DNA of 64,000 nucleotides from CBDAQR01 sp965199055 (GTDB lineage Bacteria > Pseudomonadota > Gammaproteobacteria > Pseudomonadales > Halieaceae), in the NCBI GenBank assembly GCA_965199055.1, contig CBDAQR010000004.1, positions 744,001-808,000 on the forward strand. The letters are read 5' to 3'. Under the pieces are notes generated by a model. It was not told where the DNA came from. It searched no databases and saw only the letters and a list, made by a program, of their open reading frames with translations. The translations under genes were made by a program, and so were the position numbers. Numbering within the stretch: the first letter of the stretch is position 1; each line of letters opens with the position of its first letter. Positions 51,042 to 59,075 of the stretch are shown here, piece after piece.

Positions 51042-51920
51042 ATGATTTCTGCTGCTATGCCCTATGAGAAGCACTACGCCGAGGTTAAGGGCAAGAAAAT
51101 CGCGTACCTTGATGAGGGTGCCGGTGAGCCGATAGTTCTGTTGCACGGCAACCCTACCTCGTCCTATCTGTGGCGCAATGTTGTCCCCGAATTGACCGGC
51201 AGCGGTCGCGTCATCGTGCCGGATCTGATCGGGCAGGGAGACTCCGACAAATTGCCTGCCAGCGACGGGCCCGATCGATATAGCTTTCAGGTGGCCTATG
51301 ACTACCTGGTGGGCTTGTTCGATGTGCTCGATCTGGGCGACAACATTACCCTGGTGATTCACGATTGGGGTAGTGGCCTGGGCTTTCACTTCACCCACCA
51401 AAATCCCGATCGCGTACGTGGCGTCGCCTACATGGAAGGTATTGTTATGCCCGTGGATTGGGAAGACTGGCCGGAGGGTGCCCGCGGTATTTTCCAGGGC
51501 TTTCGCTCTGACAAGGGCGAGGACCTGGTGCTCAATCGCAATATGTTTATTGAGGGGGTGCTTCCCAGCGCGATCATTCGCGATCTCGGCGAAGAGGAGA
51601 TGGCGCACTACCGAAGCTGGGCCAGCACGCCCGATGATCGTCAGCCCACGCTAAATTGGCCGCGCCAGATTCCCATCAGCGGAGAGCCGCCACACATGGT
51701 GGAACTGGTTCAAGGCTATGCCGATTTTATGGCGGGTAGCGATATTCCCAAGCTGTTCATTGACGCCGAGCCCGGCTCGATTCTGGTAGGGCGCCAGCGC
51801 GAGTTCTGCCGCAGCTGGCCGAACCAGCAGGAAGTGACCGTAAAGGGCGCCCACTTCGTGCAAGAGGACTCCCCGGTGGAGATTGGCCAGGCCGTCGCCG
51901 AATGGATGAAAACGCTTTAA
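51042..51920 (+). CDS. dhaA: Haloalkane dehalogenase (HLD-II type)
   Basis: 292 residues, full length. The catalytic set is complete at positions matching the LinB/DhaA subfamily: Asn37 (HGNP) and Trp109 as halide-stabilising pair, nucleophile Asp108 (IHDWGS), Glu132 (MEGI) and His271 (KGAHF). It hydrolyses carbon-halogen bonds of halogenated alkanes to the alcohol, halide and a proton, in the cytoplasm. GGAGG lies upstream of the ATG. It lies between a TetR regulator and a DUF1330 gene in one operon. Confidence 0.93.
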   Translation: MISAAMPYEKHYAEVKGKKIAYLDEGAGEPIVLLHGNPTSSYLWRNVVPELTGSGRVIVPDLIGQGDSDKLPASDGPDRYSFQVAYDYLVGLFDVLDLGDNITLVIHDWGSGLGFHFTHQNPDRVRGVAYMEGIVMPVDWEDWPEGARGIFQGFRSDKGEDLVLNRNMFIEGVLPSAIIRDLGEEEMAHYRSWASTPDDRQPTLNWPRQIPISGEPPHMVELVQGYADFMAGSDIPKLFIDAEPGSILVGRQREFCRSWPNQQEVTVKGAHFVQEDSPVEIGQAVAEWMKTL

Positions 51921-51947
51921 TCGTTAACTGTTAAAAGGAACTCATAG

Positions 51948-52262
51948 ATGTCTGATGCACCTGCGTATATTGTCGCCAACTTTGATATTCACGATGCGGA
52001 TACCTACCGCAAGTACGAGAAGGGCTTTTTCCCTATTCTGAAGAAGCACGGTGGTAGCTTCTTCACCTTTGATGACAATATGGTGCATCTGGAGGGTGAA
52101 TCACCTAGGACCGGTCGTATGGTGATCTTTCAGTTTCCCAGTGCCGAAGCTGCCCAGGCCTGGTATGACGATCCGGAGTATCAGGCGTTGTCAGAATTCC
52201 GTCGGGCGGGAACCACGCTGGCCTCGCTGACGCTGGTGCACGGCTTGCCACCGCGCGGCTAA
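51948..52262 (+). CDS. DUF1330-domain protein
   Basis: 104 residues with the DUF1330 (dimeric ferredoxin-like alpha/beta barrel) pattern: VANFDIHDADTYRKYEKGFFPIL at the start (part), and FQFPSAEAAQAWYDDPEYQAL. The function of the family is unknown; members are frequent near oxidoreductases. Lies 27 bases after the dehalogenase, probably co-transcribed. Confidence 0.85.
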   Translation: MSDAPAYIVANFDIHDADTYRKYEKGFFPILKKHGGSFFTFDDNMVHLEGESPRTGRMVIFQFPSAEAAQAWYDDPEYQALSEFRRAGTTLASLTLVHGLPPRG

Positions 52263-52296
52263 ACGCCCTGCGGTAGCGCCTTACTGAGTCGTAGGT

Positions 52297-53019
52297 TTAA
52301 TCCCAGTTGCTGTTGATCAGCTTGGCTTCGGCCTGGAGGCCGAGAGGGATGTCGGCAGAGTGGGTATCGATAAACTGCGCGACCAGGTCGGCAGTCTCTG
52401 CACTGGCGGTCTGGTAACCGCTGCTCTCACCGGCCAGACCGGGAGTTTGCACCAGCAGTTCGACATTCCAGCTGCCTTCCCGGCGGCAGGCAACGCCGCG
52501 CCAGGCTTCGTGGTCTTGTGCCGCCACGAACTCGCGGCACCAGGTGCCACCGTTACTGGCAAATGACAGTACAGGGCGCATTTTCACGTCGTCTTCTACC
52601 GGTAACCAGCCGCGTGCCTGGGAGGGGTTGCTGTCGAGAATTCGAGAGAAGGCAACCGATTCTTCAATATTCGGCACCAGCAGGTTGTCTTGGGAGTCGG
52701 CCACCCACTGGGGGCCGTTAATGACCGCAACACCGGCCAGCAGAGATGCGGCCATGGCCAGGCCCCAGCGCTGCGTCTTGCGGCGTGGCAGGACAGCGAC
52801 GGTATCGCCACGCTTGGTGAGCAGGGCCGCGGTTTCTACCGGTACATGGCCTTCTTTTGCCATGGCTTTACACAGTTCCTGATCGACGCCGCGAAAGCGT
52901 GCCAGGGTCTCGCGTAATTCGGGCTCGCTTTGCAATCGCGATTCCAGGTCGGCACGCTCTTCCGTGCTCAGTTCCTGGTCGAGGTAGCGTGATATCAGCT
53001 CGTGGTCCTGTTGATTCAT
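52297..53019 (-). CDS. Anti-sigma factor (membrane)
   Basis: 240 residues. The N-terminal 55 residues (HELISRYLDQELSTEERADLESRL, part) resemble the anti-sigma domain of the zinc-finger/RskA type, though the His-x3-Cys-x2-Cys is not complete. One membrane segment around residues 82-100 (WGLAMAASLLAGVAVIN) places the C-terminal sensor domain in the periplasm. It is 17 bases after the ECF sigma gene, so it is its likely inhibitor. Confidence 0.78.
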   Translation of the reverse strand: MNQQDHELISRYLDQELSTEERADLESRLQSEPELRETLARFRGVDQELCKAMAKEGHVPVETAALLTKRGDTVAVLPRRKTQRWGLAMAASLLAGVAVINGPQWVADSQDNLLVPNIEESVAFSRILDSNPSQARGWLPVEDDVKMRPVLSFASNGGTWCREFVAAQDHEAWRGVACRREGSWNVELLVQTPGLAGESSGYQTASAETADLVAQFIDTHSADIPLGLQAEAKLINSNWD

Positions 53020-53036
53020 TGCCTAGCTCTCTTTAA

Positions 53037-53546
53037 CTAGCTTTCATTGTCTGCTTCGGTGGCAAAGCGTTCAGCCAGTGCTTTTCTGGCCCGCGCGATG
53101 CGACTCATTATCGTACCTACCGGAATTCGCATAATCTCTGCGGCTTCCGCGTAACTCTTGCCCTCTATTGCCACCAGGCTCAGCGCCATGCGCTGTTCCT
53201 CCGGCAGGGCTACCAGGGCCGCCATGACCGCCCGGGTTTCCAATTCGCCACCGGCTACCCGCTCCAGTGGTGCTGCGTGGGTCGGATCCTCGACCACCAT
53301 ATGCGCCATTCTTACCCGGACCTCGCGAAATCGGATTTCGTCGATCCAAATGTTCCTGCAGACCCTGAAAAGCTACTTACTGGGGTGTGCATCAGCCGGC
53401 ATTCCCTTGGTCAGCAGCCGCTCCACCGTGGCCTGGACCAGGTCGTCGGCATCCGCATCACTGCCCGCCAGGGACATACAGAACCGGCGCAGCGCGGGAA
53501 TCTCGGCCAGAATCTGCTGGCGCTGTGTGTCGTTGAGTTTTCCCAT
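53037..53546 (-). pseudogene. ECF-type sigma factor with in-frame amber codon
   Basis: A single reading frame of 170 codons from the ATG at 53546 (AGGA upstream) encodes region 2 (LPALRRFCMSLAGSDADADDLVQ-like, part) and region 4 (LPEEQRMALSLVAIEGKSYAEAAEIM and GTIMSRIARARKAL, parts). Codon 58 is TAG (53373-53375), where SK*LFRVCRNIWIDEIR aligns with the Trp of SKWLFRIARNLWID in ECF sigma factors. Changing TAG to TGG restores the whole protein. Either a recent pseudogene, an amber-suppressed gene or an assembly error. The anti-sigma gene downstream is intact. Confidence 0.8.
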
Positions 53547-53651
53547 TTGCGTCCTGCTTTGGGGGGTTGACGTCTCAACCTGTGATTTTATTCCATTATT
53601 TGGACTAAATCGCCCGGTCAATCGTTGCTACTGTATGGGAGCTAATTCTTG

Positions 53652-53657
53652 TATAAT
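53652..53657 (+). promoter_or_regulatory. -10 box directly before the subtilase gene
   Basis: A consensus TATAAT lies 7 bases before the ATG at 53665. The predicted start site falls at or next to the ATG, and there is no Shine-Dalgarno sequence. No convincing -35 box at 17 bases; TTGCTA at 53625 is 21 bases away. Confidence 0.4.
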
Positions 53658-53664
53658 TTTGCGC

Positions 53665-55326
53665 ATGTCTAAATCTATGACCCGACAGGTAGCAGTAATC
53701 CAGCACGTGGCTCTCGCGCTGGTGCTTGTCGTGCCCGGTATTCCAGTGCAAGCGCGTACCAATCTCGCGGATTTGTACGCCGAAGCTTTGGAAGCGCACC
53801 AGCAAAAAATTCTTGAGGAGCAGCTTCAGGAGCAACTGGAAGACGAGATCGAAGAAGAGATCGTTGAGGAAGCCGAAGAAATCGTAGAGGAAGAAGTTGC
53901 CGAAGCGGTGGAAGAGGCGGTCGAGGAAGAGATCGTTGAGGTTGTGGAAGAGGTTGTCGAGGAGCAGGTAGCCGACGTTATCGATGAAGTTCTCGAAGAG
54001 CAGGTCGAGGAACGTATCGCCGACAACCTGGAAGAAGACGTTGAAGAGCTGATTGCCGAGACTGTCGAGGAATCCATCGAAGAGGAAGTCGCCGCAGCGG
54101 TTGAAGAAGACCTCAATGAAGCTATCGAGGCCTATGCTGAGCAGAGCGTCGAAGAGGATATCGAAGGCGACATCTACGACAGCGTGATCGACTCGATTAT
54201 CGAATCGACCGAAGAGCAACTGGAAGCGCGCATCAACGAGCCTGAGCGTCACCTTAACAAGCAGGAATGGCTGGTGATGGCCGAGGAAGAATCCCTGCAG
54301 GCGCTAGCCGAAAACGGCTATGTATTTGACCGCGTTACACACCTGGAAGGCCTGGGCCTGCAGCTGGCGGAAGTCTCTGCGCCAGCAAGCTTCGACATCT
54401 CTGAAGTCCGCTCCGGCGTACTGGATGTGATCGGTAGTGATTTCGCCCAGGTGGACATAAACCACCTGTATACGGCGGGTGCACCTACGCCCTCTTATGA
54501 AGACGGTTATACACCGCAGGCCGCGATGGATTTTCCGGCTGATACCACCATTATGCCGCTGCGTATCGGCATGATTGATACCGCCGTCGATGCCGATCAC
54601 GCGGCATTCGAACAATCCAGCCTGCAGACCCGGCATTTCGGTCGTGACGGCGCCAAGACACCCGATTTTCACGGCACGGCCATCGCGTCGATGCTGGCGG
54701 CGCATTCGAGCGACTATCAGGGTATTGCCCCCGAAAGCACCGTTTATGCAGCCTCTGTATTTGAGATTGATCGCGAACGCGGTGAAGTCGCATCAACGGC
54801 AAGCTTGGTTAAGGCGCTCGACTGGCTGACCCGTGAGCAGGTGGAAGTGGTCAATATCAGTCTCGCCGGCCCGCCTAACCGCCTGTTGGAGGCGGTATTG
54901 AAGCGTGTGTCGCAAAAGGGTATTCCTGTACTTGCTGCTGCGGGCAACGCCGGACCGGCGTCTGAGCCACTGTATCCTGCCGCCTATGACTCCGTAGTCG
55001 CCATTACCGCTGTAGAGAACGGTGGTCGCGTATTCCGCCTGGCGAATCGCGGCGAGTATCTGGATTTGTCAGCACCCGGTGTAAATATTCGTCACGCCAA
55101 GGCAGGTGGTGGCTACCAGGTATCATCCGGCACCTCTTTTGCGGTACCGTTCGCCAGCGTCGCTGTGGCCAGGCTCAAGTCGAGCCATCCAGGCACTGAT
55201 GCCCTGGCGGAGCTGTATCGTTCCGCGTTGGATTTGGGTCCCCCCGGTAAGGACGATATTTACGGCTATGGCCTGCTCAATCCGCTGCCCGCGGCTCAGC
55301 TAGCTAACGTCGATTACCAGCGGTAA
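53665..55326 (+). CDS. S8-family serine peptidase with Glu-rich N-terminal region
   Basis: 553 residues from ATG 53665 (alternative 53677); the frame extends upstream to 53158 only as antisense of the sigma gene. A signal peptide (LALVLVVPGIPVQA) is followed by a Glu/Val/Ile-rich stretch of about 145 residues (roughly 50-195) built from repeats like VEE and EEIVEE. The subtilisin domain has Asp305 (IGMIDTAVDAD), His336 (FHGTAIASMLA), oxyanion Asn428 (GNAGP) and Ser491 (SGTSFAVPFA), so it should be active. It is divergent from the sigma/anti-sigma pair. The acidic part may be an inhibitor, stalk or cell-surface anchor. Confidence 0.87.
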   Translation: MSKSMTRQVAVIQHVALALVLVVPGIPVQARTNLADLYAEALEAHQQKILEEQLQEQLEDEIEEEIVEEAEEIVEEEVAEAVEEAVEEEIVEVVEEVVEEQVADVIDEVLEEQVEERIADNLEEDVEELIAETVEESIEEEVAAAVEEDLNEAIEAYAEQSVEEDIEGDIYDSVIDSIIESTEEQLEARINEPERHLNKQEWLVMAEEESLQALAENGYVFDRVTHLEGLGLQLAEVSAPASFDISEVRSGVLDVIGSDFAQVDINHLYTAGAPTPSYEDGYTPQAAMDFPADTTIMPLRIGMIDTAVDADHAAFEQSSLQTRHFGRDGAKTPDFHGTAIASMLAAHSSDYQGIAPESTVYAASVFEIDRERGEVASTASLVKALDWLTREQVEVVNISLAGPPNRLLEAVLKRVSQKGIPVLAAAGNAGPASEPLYPAAYDSVVAITAVENGGRVFRLANRGEYLDLSAPGVNIRHAKAGGGYQVSSGTSFAVPFASVAVARLKSSHPGTDALAELYRSALDLGPPGKDDIYGYGLLNPLPAAQLANVDYQR

Positions 55327-56258
55327 ACAAACAGACTTCCCACCACGTGCTGCTGGTAATCTGCTCGCGGCAAATTCGAATCGTAGTCGCTGAATTGGTA
55401 GTAGAACTCTATCGCCGCGCTTTCGGCGATGGGCAATTCCAGGTCTACCTCCAGGCGATGACGGTCGTCATCCCGATCTTCTCCAATCTCCGGCGTGACT
55501 GAACTGTAGTCACGATCCTCAAAGCGCCAGGCGAACTCCAGCTTAGCCAGCCGCTCCAAAAACTCGAAGCGCTGGATATAGCGCAGCTTGAAGCTATTCG
55601 ATTTGTAGTCGAAGCGATCGGCATTGGCGTCTTCATTCTTATAGCGGTAGCCGAAATTGAAGTAGCTGCGCAGCCCGCTGCGAAACCAGTAGAAGTCGAC
55701 TTCCCCTGCATCGGTGTCGGCATCGCGCTGGCTGCGCTCGATGATTTCCTTGTTGCTGTAGACATAGGCAACCCGGGTAAACAACTTGCGTGAGATGAAG
55801 CCCGAGGCGTAGGGGGAGGTGCGCTTCAGCGTGAGAAAGTCGTTGCCATCGAGCCTGGAGTCCACGTAGTGGTAGCTGATACCAGCATCGATCTCACCGA
55901 ATTCTTTGTTAACGTCGCCGGAGAACATGTGTGTTTGCCGGTCGAGGTCGGAAAAGTCGCGGTACAGGCTCTGCGAGAAATCGTAGCCGGCGGAAAACTC
56001 GGCGCCGCTGTCGAGTTCTCGCTTGTACTCCAGTTGCCCGTCCAGCAAGGCGGCGTAGTCGCCTTCCTCGCTGCTGGCATCTACCTCGTCGACGGAGACG
56101 TTGCTGTCCCACTCTGCGCCAATTCGCAACTCTGCCGAGAAGCTGTTCTCGCCATCCATAAACCCTTTGTTCTCAGGGTCGCCCGGCCTGCGCTCCTGCC
56201 CATAAGCCGCAGCGCACAACAGTGCCCCGGCGAGCGCCGGCGTCAGTATTCTTAGCAT
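55314..56258 (-). CDS. Outer-membrane beta-barrel protein
   Basis: 314 residues from the ATG at 56258. Signal peptide ILTPALAGALLCAAAYGQ, then alternating hydrophobic/polar strands (FSAELRIGAEWDSNVSVDEV, AEFSAGYDFSQSLYRDF) typical of barrel proteins, ending in VVGSLFVYRW with the C-terminal aromatic residue recognised by the Bam machinery. Its 3' end overlaps the subtilase by 13 bases (convergent), and its ATG overlaps the TGA of the CBS gene (TGATG), so translation is coupled to CBS. Confidence 0.8.
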   Translation of the reverse strand: MLRILTPALAGALLCAAAYGQERRPGDPENKGFMDGENSFSAELRIGAEWDSNVSVDEVDASSEEGDYAALLDGQLEYKRELDSGAEFSAGYDFSQSLYRDFSDLDRQTHMFSGDVNKEFGEIDAGISYHYVDSRLDGNDFLTLKRTSPYASGFISRKLFTRVAYVYSNKEIIERSQRDADTDAGEVDFYWFRSGLRSYFNFGYRYKNEDANADRFDYKSNSFKLRYIQRFEFLERLAKLEFAWRFEDRDYSSVTPEIGEDRDDDRHRLEVDLELPIAESAAIEFYYQFSDYDSNLPRADYQQHVVGSLFVYRW

Positions 56259-56677
56259 CAGGCGTCGATCTTCCGCCGCGAGTATTCCATGAGCGCCCAG
56301 AGTATATTGCTGCTGCTGACCTGTCCTACCAGCTTGCCCTCGCTCAGAACGGGGCGACGACGCTGTCGCGTATCGAGCATAGACTGGGCTATTTCGACGA
56401 TGCCATCGCTCGGTGCACAGGTGTTGAGATCGGTATTCATGACATCGCGGACGAGCGCGTGCTCCGCATCGCCGTCGTTGTAGATCGAGTCGAGAATGGC
56501 GCCAAGACAATCGATTTCGGATAAAACGCCCACAACGCAGTTAACATCGTCGACCACAGTCAGCCCCGTCAGCTTGTACTCCACCATGATTTCCACGGCT
56601 TCGGCGATATTGGCATCGATGCCAATCGTCAGTGGGTTCTTCAGCATGCAGTCCGTAATGGTGGTTGGTTTTGCCAT
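56258..56677 (-). CDS. Tandem CBS-domain protein
   Basis: 139 residues with two CBS motifs: CMLKNPLTIGIDANIAEAVE then GLTVVDD, and VMNTDLNTCAPSDGIVEIAQ then RRRPVL (in parts). Probably binds adenine nucleotides. TGA/ATG overlap with the barrel gene implies co-expression, an unusual pairing of a cytoplasmic sensor with an outer-membrane protein. The other small CBS gene is at 39107. Confidence 0.85.
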   Translation of the reverse strand: MAKPTTITDCMLKNPLTIGIDANIAEAVEIMVEYKLTGLTVVDDVNCVVGVLSEIDCLGAILDSIYNDGDAEHALVRDVMNTDLNTCAPSDGIVEIAQSMLDTRQRRRPVLSEGKLVGQVSSSNILWALMEYSRRKIDA

Positions 56678-56826
56678 GGCGGGATTCTCCTCGGGGGTAG
56701 TGTTTTGTACCGCTCGCCTCGGTTGCTGTCAAGGCGGGCCACAGCCCAGAGGTAGCATGAAAAAAATCAGCTAAAGTGCTGAAATTATTAGATTTGTAAA
56801 ATTGTAGCCGTTATACTCGCGGCCTT

Positions 56827-57621
56827 ATGAAAACGGCTTTTCGAAATTTTCTGGCACTGATTTGCCTAATGCCCGTTGCGATGCTGTGTCATGGCGAAAG
56901 CGGTGAGGCGAGCTTGCGCCTGCAACCCACGCTGCTGGAGGTTGGGCAAGACAGTCTGCAGTCGGGATTTGACCTGGCGCTGGACAGCGATTTATTGGAT
57001 TTGTCCTTCGATAGCAGTGTAACGCTCGACGAAAATGCCTATCGTTACCGCGTAGTACCGGGCTTCTCCAAGTCCATCGATGATCTGGCTGACCTCAGTG
57101 TTCGCTACGAATATGAGCTCAACCAGCCCTTTGATCAGGCCCTGGCCAAAGAGTAAATGGGTTATTCCATGGGGCTGAAGGGTTCGCTCCAGGAGGGGCG
57201 GCTGACCTGGAAGAGTCGGTTTCGCAGCACGAGTATCTACGAGCAGGGGCTAGCCCATACGCAGGATATTGAGCTGCTGGAGTTTGAATCGCGCTACCAA
57301 CTGGTGTCCGCGCTGCATCTGGAGCTCTCCAGCGCGGTTCGGGATGAAACATCTTTCTCGGGCGGCTTGATCGACGACATCTACTCTGAGCGGCGCTACG
57401 GCGCAGGCATCTCCTGGGCGCCTTCGCGCTATTATTCCCTGGCATTTAAGCTCAATCGCCTCGACGAGAGCCGCTACGACAGTGAGCAACTCACGGGCAG
57501 TGGCAAAGTGTCCTGGTTCCCCCAGCGCAATCTGGAATTTTCACTCAGCTATGGCGACCAATTGGTCGAGGGCGCTCGTGGGGTGTTGTTCAGTACGCGT
57601 ATCAACCTTGACGAATCCTGA
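56827..57621 (+). pseudogene. Outer-membrane barrel-like protein with in-frame ochre codon
   Basis: One frame of 265 codons from ATG 56827, with signal peptide (FLALICLMPVAMLCHG) and then strand-like sequences on both sides of TAA at codon 110 (57154-57156; QALAKE*MGYSMGLKGS). The 3' part (YQLVSALHLELSSAVRDE, YSLAFKLNRLDESRYD) continues the same beta pattern. The stop is immediately followed by ATG, so a second product could start at 57157. It looks like one gene broken by a nonsense change; a readthrough or error cannot be excluded. Upstream 149 bases show no clear feature beyond AT-rich sequence. Confidence 0.7.
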
Positions 57622-57631
57622 TCGATAATAT

Positions 57632-57650
57632 GTAGTACGTACTACTTTTT
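57632..57650 (+). terminator. Palindrome followed by T5 after the barrel gene
   Basis: The perfect 14-base palindrome GTAGTACGTACTAC (57632-57645) is followed by TTTTT. As an RNA it could form a weak five-base stem with an ACGT loop and a T tract. Low stem GC makes strong termination doubtful; it could instead be a protein-binding site for the next gene. Confidence 0.35.
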
Positions 57651-57663
57651 GCGGGTAGTGCGT

Positions 57664-59052
57664 ATGGCAGAACAATTCGAAAATATGGGGGGCGTCTCCA
57701 ATAGCGAGCCCAACTGGCTGATTCGCTTTATCAGCTCTCGCGTCCTCCAGCGTCTTGCTGATCCCGATCGTCGGCAACAGAACCGCGATAAGCTTGAGCA
57801 GCAACGGCAAAGGCGCGGAGCCGCGCATGTTGTCGAGTATTTCCATCAGGTCGAGGATCCCTACAGCTACCTGGCGGCTCAGATTCTGCAGCCGCTTCTC
57901 AATACCTACGACATTGAGTTGGTCATGCATCTGGTGCACGGACCGGTAGGTCACTCAAATCCCGAGCCGGAGCTATTACTGCCCTATGCCCAGGCAGATT
58001 GCGAAGTGGTGGCGCCACACTATGGCCTCGAGTTTCCTGTGGGTGCACGCGCGCCGGGAGAAAAGCAGATAGCGCTTGCGAACCGCATGCTGGCAGCGGC
58101 GCCGCAGGGCGATTTGCCGCAACTGGCGGTGACCGTGGGGCAGGCGCTGTGGAGTGGCGACATGGGTGAACTCAAATCCCTGGCGGCGCGCTTGGGGGAG
58201 GGTAGCCAGGAGGAAACTGAGCAACGTTTAGCTGAGGGGTCTGCGCATCGCGAGAAACTTGGCCACTATTCCGGTGCCATGTTCCATTACGCCGGTGAGT
58301 GGTACTGGGGTGTTGATCGCCTCTACCACCTGGAAAACCGTTTGCTTGAGCTGGGCGTACGTCGGGACAGTGGGCGGCAGTTATTGGTGCCGCGCCCCGG
58401 CATCGAGATGGGCACCTTGCGCGACAACGGATCGATGACCCTGGAAATTTATCCCTCGCTGCGCAGCCCCTATACCTCGATCATCTTTGATAAGGCAGTT
58501 AGCCTGGCGCGTCATACCCGGATAAATCTGATTGTGCGGCCGGTGCTGCCCATGGTGATGCGCGGCGTACCGATATCGCGCCTGAAAGCACCTTACATTG
58601 GCTTTGATACTGCGCGGGAGGCAGAAACCCTTGGGCTCCAATGGGGCAAGGCCTGGGACCCAATCGGAAACCCGGTGCGCAAAGCCCTCTCGCTTTACCT
58701 CTGGGCTGAGGGACAGGGCAAGGGGATTGCTCTACTCAGTGCCTTCATGAAGCTGGCCTGGACCCAGAGAGTCAACACCAATAGCAATAGCGGGCTGCGC
58801 AAAGTCGTCGAGGTCGCTGGCTTGGATTGGAAAGAAGCCAGATCGCAAATGGATATCAAGGATGAAGGGTGGCAGCAGTTGGTGGAGGGAAATCGCCAGG
58901 CGATGTATGCCCACGGGATCTGGGGCGTTCCCGCCTTTCGGCTGCTGGATCGCGAGGGCAATACCATTTTGGCCACCTGGGGTCAGGATCGTTTGTGGCT
59001 GGTGGCGCGTTTAATTCAGGAGCGACTGCGCGAAGCCAAAGCAGCCAGTTAA
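57664..59052 (+). CDS. Tandem HCCA-isomerase/DsbA-like thioredoxin-fold protein
   Basis: 462 residues from ATG 57664 (a GTG at 57649 is in frame). Two DSBA-like domains in tandem: the first begins VEYFHQVEDPYSYLAAQIL, the second EIYPSLRSPYTSIIFDKAV (about residue 260), ending with YAHGIWGVPAFRLL (the cis-Pro loop). The CxxC of true DsbA is absent; SPYTS and DPYSY match the Ser-Pro-Tyr of HCCA isomerase/GST-kappa enzymes. Probable glutathione-dependent isomerase or transferase. Duplicated architecture is longer than the usual single domain of about 200 residues. Confidence 0.75.
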   Translation: MAEQFENMGGVSNSEPNWLIRFISSRVLQRLADPDRRQQNRDKLEQQRQRRGAAHVVEYFHQVEDPYSYLAAQILQPLLNTYDIELVMHLVHGPVGHSNPEPELLLPYAQADCEVVAPHYGLEFPVGARAPGEKQIALANRMLAAAPQGDLPQLAVTVGQALWSGDMGELKSLAARLGEGSQEETEQRLAEGSAHREKLGHYSGAMFHYAGEWYWGVDRLYHLENRLLELGVRRDSGRQLLVPRPGIEMGTLRDNGSMTLEIYPSLRSPYTSIIFDKAVSLARHTRINLIVRPVLPMVMRGVPISRLKAPYIGFDTAREAETLGLQWGKAWDPIGNPVRKALSLYLWAEGQGKGIALLSAFMKLAWTQRVNTNSNSGLRKVVEVAGLDWKEARSQMDIKDEGWQQLVEGNRQAMYAHGIWGVPAFRLLDREGNTILATWGQDRLWLVARLIQERLREAKAAS

Positions 59053-59075
59053 AAGGCCGTTGGTGGCCACGGCGA

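Noticed and set aside
53373..53375. Pyrrolysine at the sigma-factor TAG
   Set aside because: The position is normally Trp, no pyl genes are seen, and this lineage is not known to use pyrrolysine.
53158..53664. N-terminal extension of the subtilase frame by about 170 residues
   Set aside because: It is the antisense of the sigma gene, lacks signal or family character, and a signal peptide follows the ATG at 53665.
53605..54252. A 215-residue Phe/Leu/Asp-rich ORF antisense to the Glu-rich region
   Set aside because: It is the complement of Glu codon repeats and has no independent support.
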